A DNA stretch of 64,000 nucleotides, taken from positions 8,029,001-8,093,000 of the forward strand of contig CM060195.1 of NCBI GenBank assembly GCA_030549335.1. Direction: 5' to 3'. The stretch is from Pontederia crassipes (Eukaryota > Streptophyta > Magnoliopsida > Commelinales > Pontederiaceae). Position numbers and translations under genes: made by a program. Each line of letters begins with the position of its first letter. Position 1 is the first letter of the stretch. Positions 61,002 to 64,000 of this stretch are shown here, piece by piece. The notes below the pieces were generated by a model. It had not been told where the DNA came from, did not search any database, and was given only the letters and a program-made list of their open reading frames with translations.

Positions 61002-63345
61002 CTAAGATGTCACAAGCTCAAGCACTAACTCATCTAGCAGTTCATCCAATATAAGACTTCCCATCTCCATTCCCACTGATTCTGCATCCATCAGAAGACT
61101 CAACCACCCGTCGTTCTTAGCGAAGTCACGAGCAAAAATGCTCTCAAGCGAGCTGGAAGTTTGAACTTGCCCGCCGATTTGCAAGCTGACCTTTGCCCAG
61201 ACCTCCTCCAGCAAAGTATCACCAGCAGGTATCGGCCTAAGTTGAGAAGCAAAGCGTGGAAGCCAACCATGGGCAGAAGATTTCTCGTAAAGTTCAAGCA
61301 GCTCTTCGTTCATCAAATCAAGCAGAACTTGCAGTTCGAGAGGGACCTCATCAGAATCAGACGAGGCAGCCTCAAGATCATCAAGGTGGCCACTCAGCTC
61401 TCCACTTAATGCATTGAATAGATCCAAGCCATTGCTGCCGGACCTGAGTAGAAGATTCTTGACATATTTGAACTCGGCCTCTTCTTTCTGATCCACTTGA
61501 ATGTGAAGATGAGTATCCAAGTTTGTAAGGCCCCCCGACGTCTGCTCGGTGTCAGGATTGAATACATCAGCTTCTAACCCATCAGAGACATTAACGTCTG
61601 GTTCATCAAATCTTTCAGACTCGATCGTTGTATCTGCAGAAGGTTAATATGGAGAGCTGTAAGTCACATATGGTTAAAGTAAATGTTAAAAAAAACATTT
61701 GTTCTAGAATGGTACACAACAAATTTAGAATGAGTAGCAGGAAATATGGCATGTTAAAACCTAGAAGATATTCACCTGCGGTGTTGTAAAGGTTTTCCGG
61801 CCTGACAAGATTGCCGTCAAGCTGAATATCAAGAATAGATGCTGAGGTTGATTCTGCCCGTTCATCTCTTTGTTCTGCTTCTTCAAGCTCCTGTTCAGTG
61901 GAAGCTGCATGTTCATTTGCTAGTTGATCCAACTTTAAAACCTTCTTCATTTCTTCATTATGTAACAGTAGCTCTTCCTCCACTTCATTCACTTCTAGGG
62001 GCATGCGAGTATCAGTGGAGTGATCCTGTGCAGAATCTGAGACCTCAGGCAATGCGTTCGGTGAGGCTGGTTGCGAATCTGCATTCAATGTTTCTCCATC
62101 AACGACATCTGAACTTTGTTTCTCAACAAGAGATTCCACTGGTTCAACCTCCGCATGATGATGGATTTCACGTCCCTCATCATCATCAAGAGGACTAAGC
62201 TTTTCACTCAACAAGGTAGTGACATGAATTGTTTCAGCCTGGCCATCTTGTATTAAGATCGTGGTCTCCTGAATCCTTTTGGCATCTTTGGATGACAAGG
62301 ACTCGAGCAAACTAGAATACCTGCCCAATGACTCCGTGAGAGAATGAGACCGCTGCATACCTGGATATGAATTACCTCTGGAAGACACACCAATGTTGTC
62401 TTTACCACTCTCGCTATGACTTCTGGCCGAGGATGATCGGAAAAGCTTTGGAGTCACTAAGTCGTCTGTCACGTTCTTTCCATAAGGGATCTTATGCATA
62501 AATGCATCTTTTGTTATCCGCTGATATTCCTTCCTGTTCTCCATGTTTAAGTCTTTTAACCTTTCTTTAGGATTCTTAATATGCACTGCAGAACTTCCAT
62601 CAGAAGCATACGAGGTTTCTGACTTTAGAGTATCAATCCTAAGACCAGCATCAGATGACGTTGTTTGTATATCATTACTCATGATTATTGAAATTGAAGC
62701 ATTAGTCTGAACTGAAGAAGTACGTCCTTGATCAACAAAATGATTACTTGGAAACACTTTCTGCTTAGATTTTGATGGATGTACATGTCTCCTTCCTGAT
62801 TTGTCAATCACCGGGAAAGAGCCAGACTTGTTTAACAGTCTGTCAGCTCTGGGTGTACGTTGACCTGTTGAGTCATTTTCTGAAGTGAATTTTGGATATT
62901 CAAGGTTCTTCGCAAACATCTCTTGCTGCACATGTATTAGATCCAGCACTTTGACAAAATCGTTTGTGATTGATTCATGTGATCTACCCACCCGTACTTT
63001 CTGTTTTTCAGTTGAATTATTTCCTGCATGCTTAAGACTTTCTGTTTTCCTGTAAGCTTCAGATTTTCTGCGTCTGGACAGAAACGGAATTTTGTCGCCG
63101 CTTTCCAAAAGGTAAGCTCCTCCTTCAGTAGAATCAGCTTGTGAAGTTCCACTATCAGAACTTACTTCATCCTGAAGAACGTAATCATTGCACTCCATGT
63201 GATGGATGGAAAGTGTTCTTAAAAGCTGAGGTGTTAAAGGTAGCATCTTCTTGTTCCGATAGTATTTCCCGAATAAGGTCTTTGAAAGTAATGCTCTGAT
63301 GAGAGCCTTGCCTGATTTTGTTTTCTTGGCGCCACTATTTAGAAT
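61002..63345 (-). CDS. TRM/LONGIFOLIA-like protein with DUF4378 C-terminus, partial
   Basis: Two exons are visible on the minus strand: 63345-61776 and 61633-61002 (stop), joined in phase 1 (TA|DTTIESE), giving 733 residues. The upstream exons lie beyond the copia insertion or outside the window, so the Met at 63246 is internal. The first exon starts ILNSGAKKTKSGKALIRALL. The middle is Ser-rich and low in complexity, with charged stretches such as EELLLHNEEMKKVLKLDQ. The C-terminus (LELQVLLDLMNEELLELYEK ... WLSLLMDAESVGMEMGSLIL ... DELLDELVLELV) fits the DUF4378 domain of the TON1-recruiting-motif family, which acts at cortical microtubules. Assignment rests on that C-terminus only; the TON1-binding M2 motif is inferred, not verified. 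Confidence 0.75.
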
Positions 63346-63487
63346 CTGTAAAATCCAAACAATGGCAACAAAGAAAATATAATTGATATAATAACATTGT
63401 TATTGAACATGTTAAAAAGAACAAAATAGTAAGACAAATCATTTACGAAAGAGTGAGGGAACTAATACTTCTATGAGTATAAGTTTG
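63346..63487. other. Intron of the DUF4378 gene left of the copia insertion
   Basis: AT-rich intron sequence upstream of the acceptor (TTTTACAG|ATTCT on the minus strand). It is interrupted at 63488 by the copia LTR. Confidence 0.5.
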
Positions 63488-64000
63488 TGTTACGAAAAGA
63501 GGGAAAGAGGGATCGCACGGAACACAGAAGAACGCGAAGAGAAAAAACGGCAACGGCTCTTTGTTATGAAAAAACGATGATTACAAGGATGGGTCTCTGT
63601 CTAGACCCCTAGCGAGACCCCCGTGGGGGAATTCTGCTGAAGCACCTGACTATGTAGGGAGATAAACTGGGTTCATATTCAAAGCATTATTAACAAATCT
63701 CCACCTTAACTTGAATCATCTTCAGAACACAAAACCACGTCATGCTGCCGCCAGTCCTATCTTGGAGCTATTACCAAGTATTTATGTTAAGCAAATCTAA
63801 GCAATGATGAAACTTGCCATGAGGAACAGATTTGGTGAACATATCAGCTGGATTGTCTTCAGTGTCAATCTTCTTCACCTTGATCCTCTTCTCAGTGCGG
63901 ATGAAGTGATACCTGACATTAATATGTTTGGTTCTTTCATGATGTACTTGATCCTTGGCTAAACATATTGCACTCAGACTATCACAGTGCACTATAGTCT
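63488..64000 (-). mobile_element. Ty1/copia fossil, 3' end, running off the window
   Basis: The minus strand shows the 3' LTR (63695-63488, tgttaataatgc to cgtaaca, about 208 bases) preceded by the purine tract 'aaggtggagatt'. Upstream is the end of the copia RNase H region ([20 protein letters not shown] and [20 protein letters not shown]). The rest lies outside the window. The possible target-duplicate bases on the plus-strand left are gtttg (63483-63487). It appears to sit in an intron of the DUF4378 gene in the same orientation as the gene. Wholeness cannot be judged from here. Confidence 0.85.

Overview
The window is nuclear DNA of a flowering plant, most likely a monocot. The evidence is a plant-specific DYW pentatricopeptide gene whose GC content falls steeply from 5' to 3' (a commelinid-like gradient), a gene ending in a DUF4378-type C-terminus, plant GT-AG introns, and dense plant transposons (CACTA, L1 LINEs, Ty1/copia and Ty3/gypsy LTR elements). 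I cannot name the species.

Layout. 1-2463 is a CACTA (En/Spm) accessory-gene relic. 2700-7218 is a broken L1 LINE split by about 2.8 kb of repetitive DNA. 7219-14950 is the first of three copies (A, B, C) of a small cysteine-rich, metallothionein-like gene; a 5.5 kb CACTA element sits in its last intron. 15.1-31.3 kb is layered repeat: an LTR-like relic, a tandem duplication of the gene's 3' flank, and a 12.2 kb insertion (18655-30853) that itself holds a copia fossil (22845-30157). Copy B lies at 32208-33005. 33.7-53.65 kb is a nested stack: a LINE broken by a solo LTR and by a Ty3 element, with a second, mostly non-coding LTR element inside that element's left LTR. Copy C lies at 54416-56499. 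The right 7 kb is ordinary host DNA: tRNA-Lys(CTT), an intronless DYW PPR gene, and the 3' part of a DUF4378/TRM-like gene on the opposite strand, with a copia fossil running off the window end.

The best candidate for something undescribed is the cysteine-rich family. Each internal exon encodes one C-x-C-x4-C-x2-C module, and every intron lies in phase 2, so modules can be gained or lost without shifting the frame. Copy A has an extra module, copy C has the basic set, and copy B ends early. The cysteine pattern does not match the plant metallothionein types 1-4 that I know. Metal binding is inferred from composition only. The three copies share their promoter, 5' UTR and 3' flank, so the cluster arose by recent segmental duplication followed by independent transposon loads.
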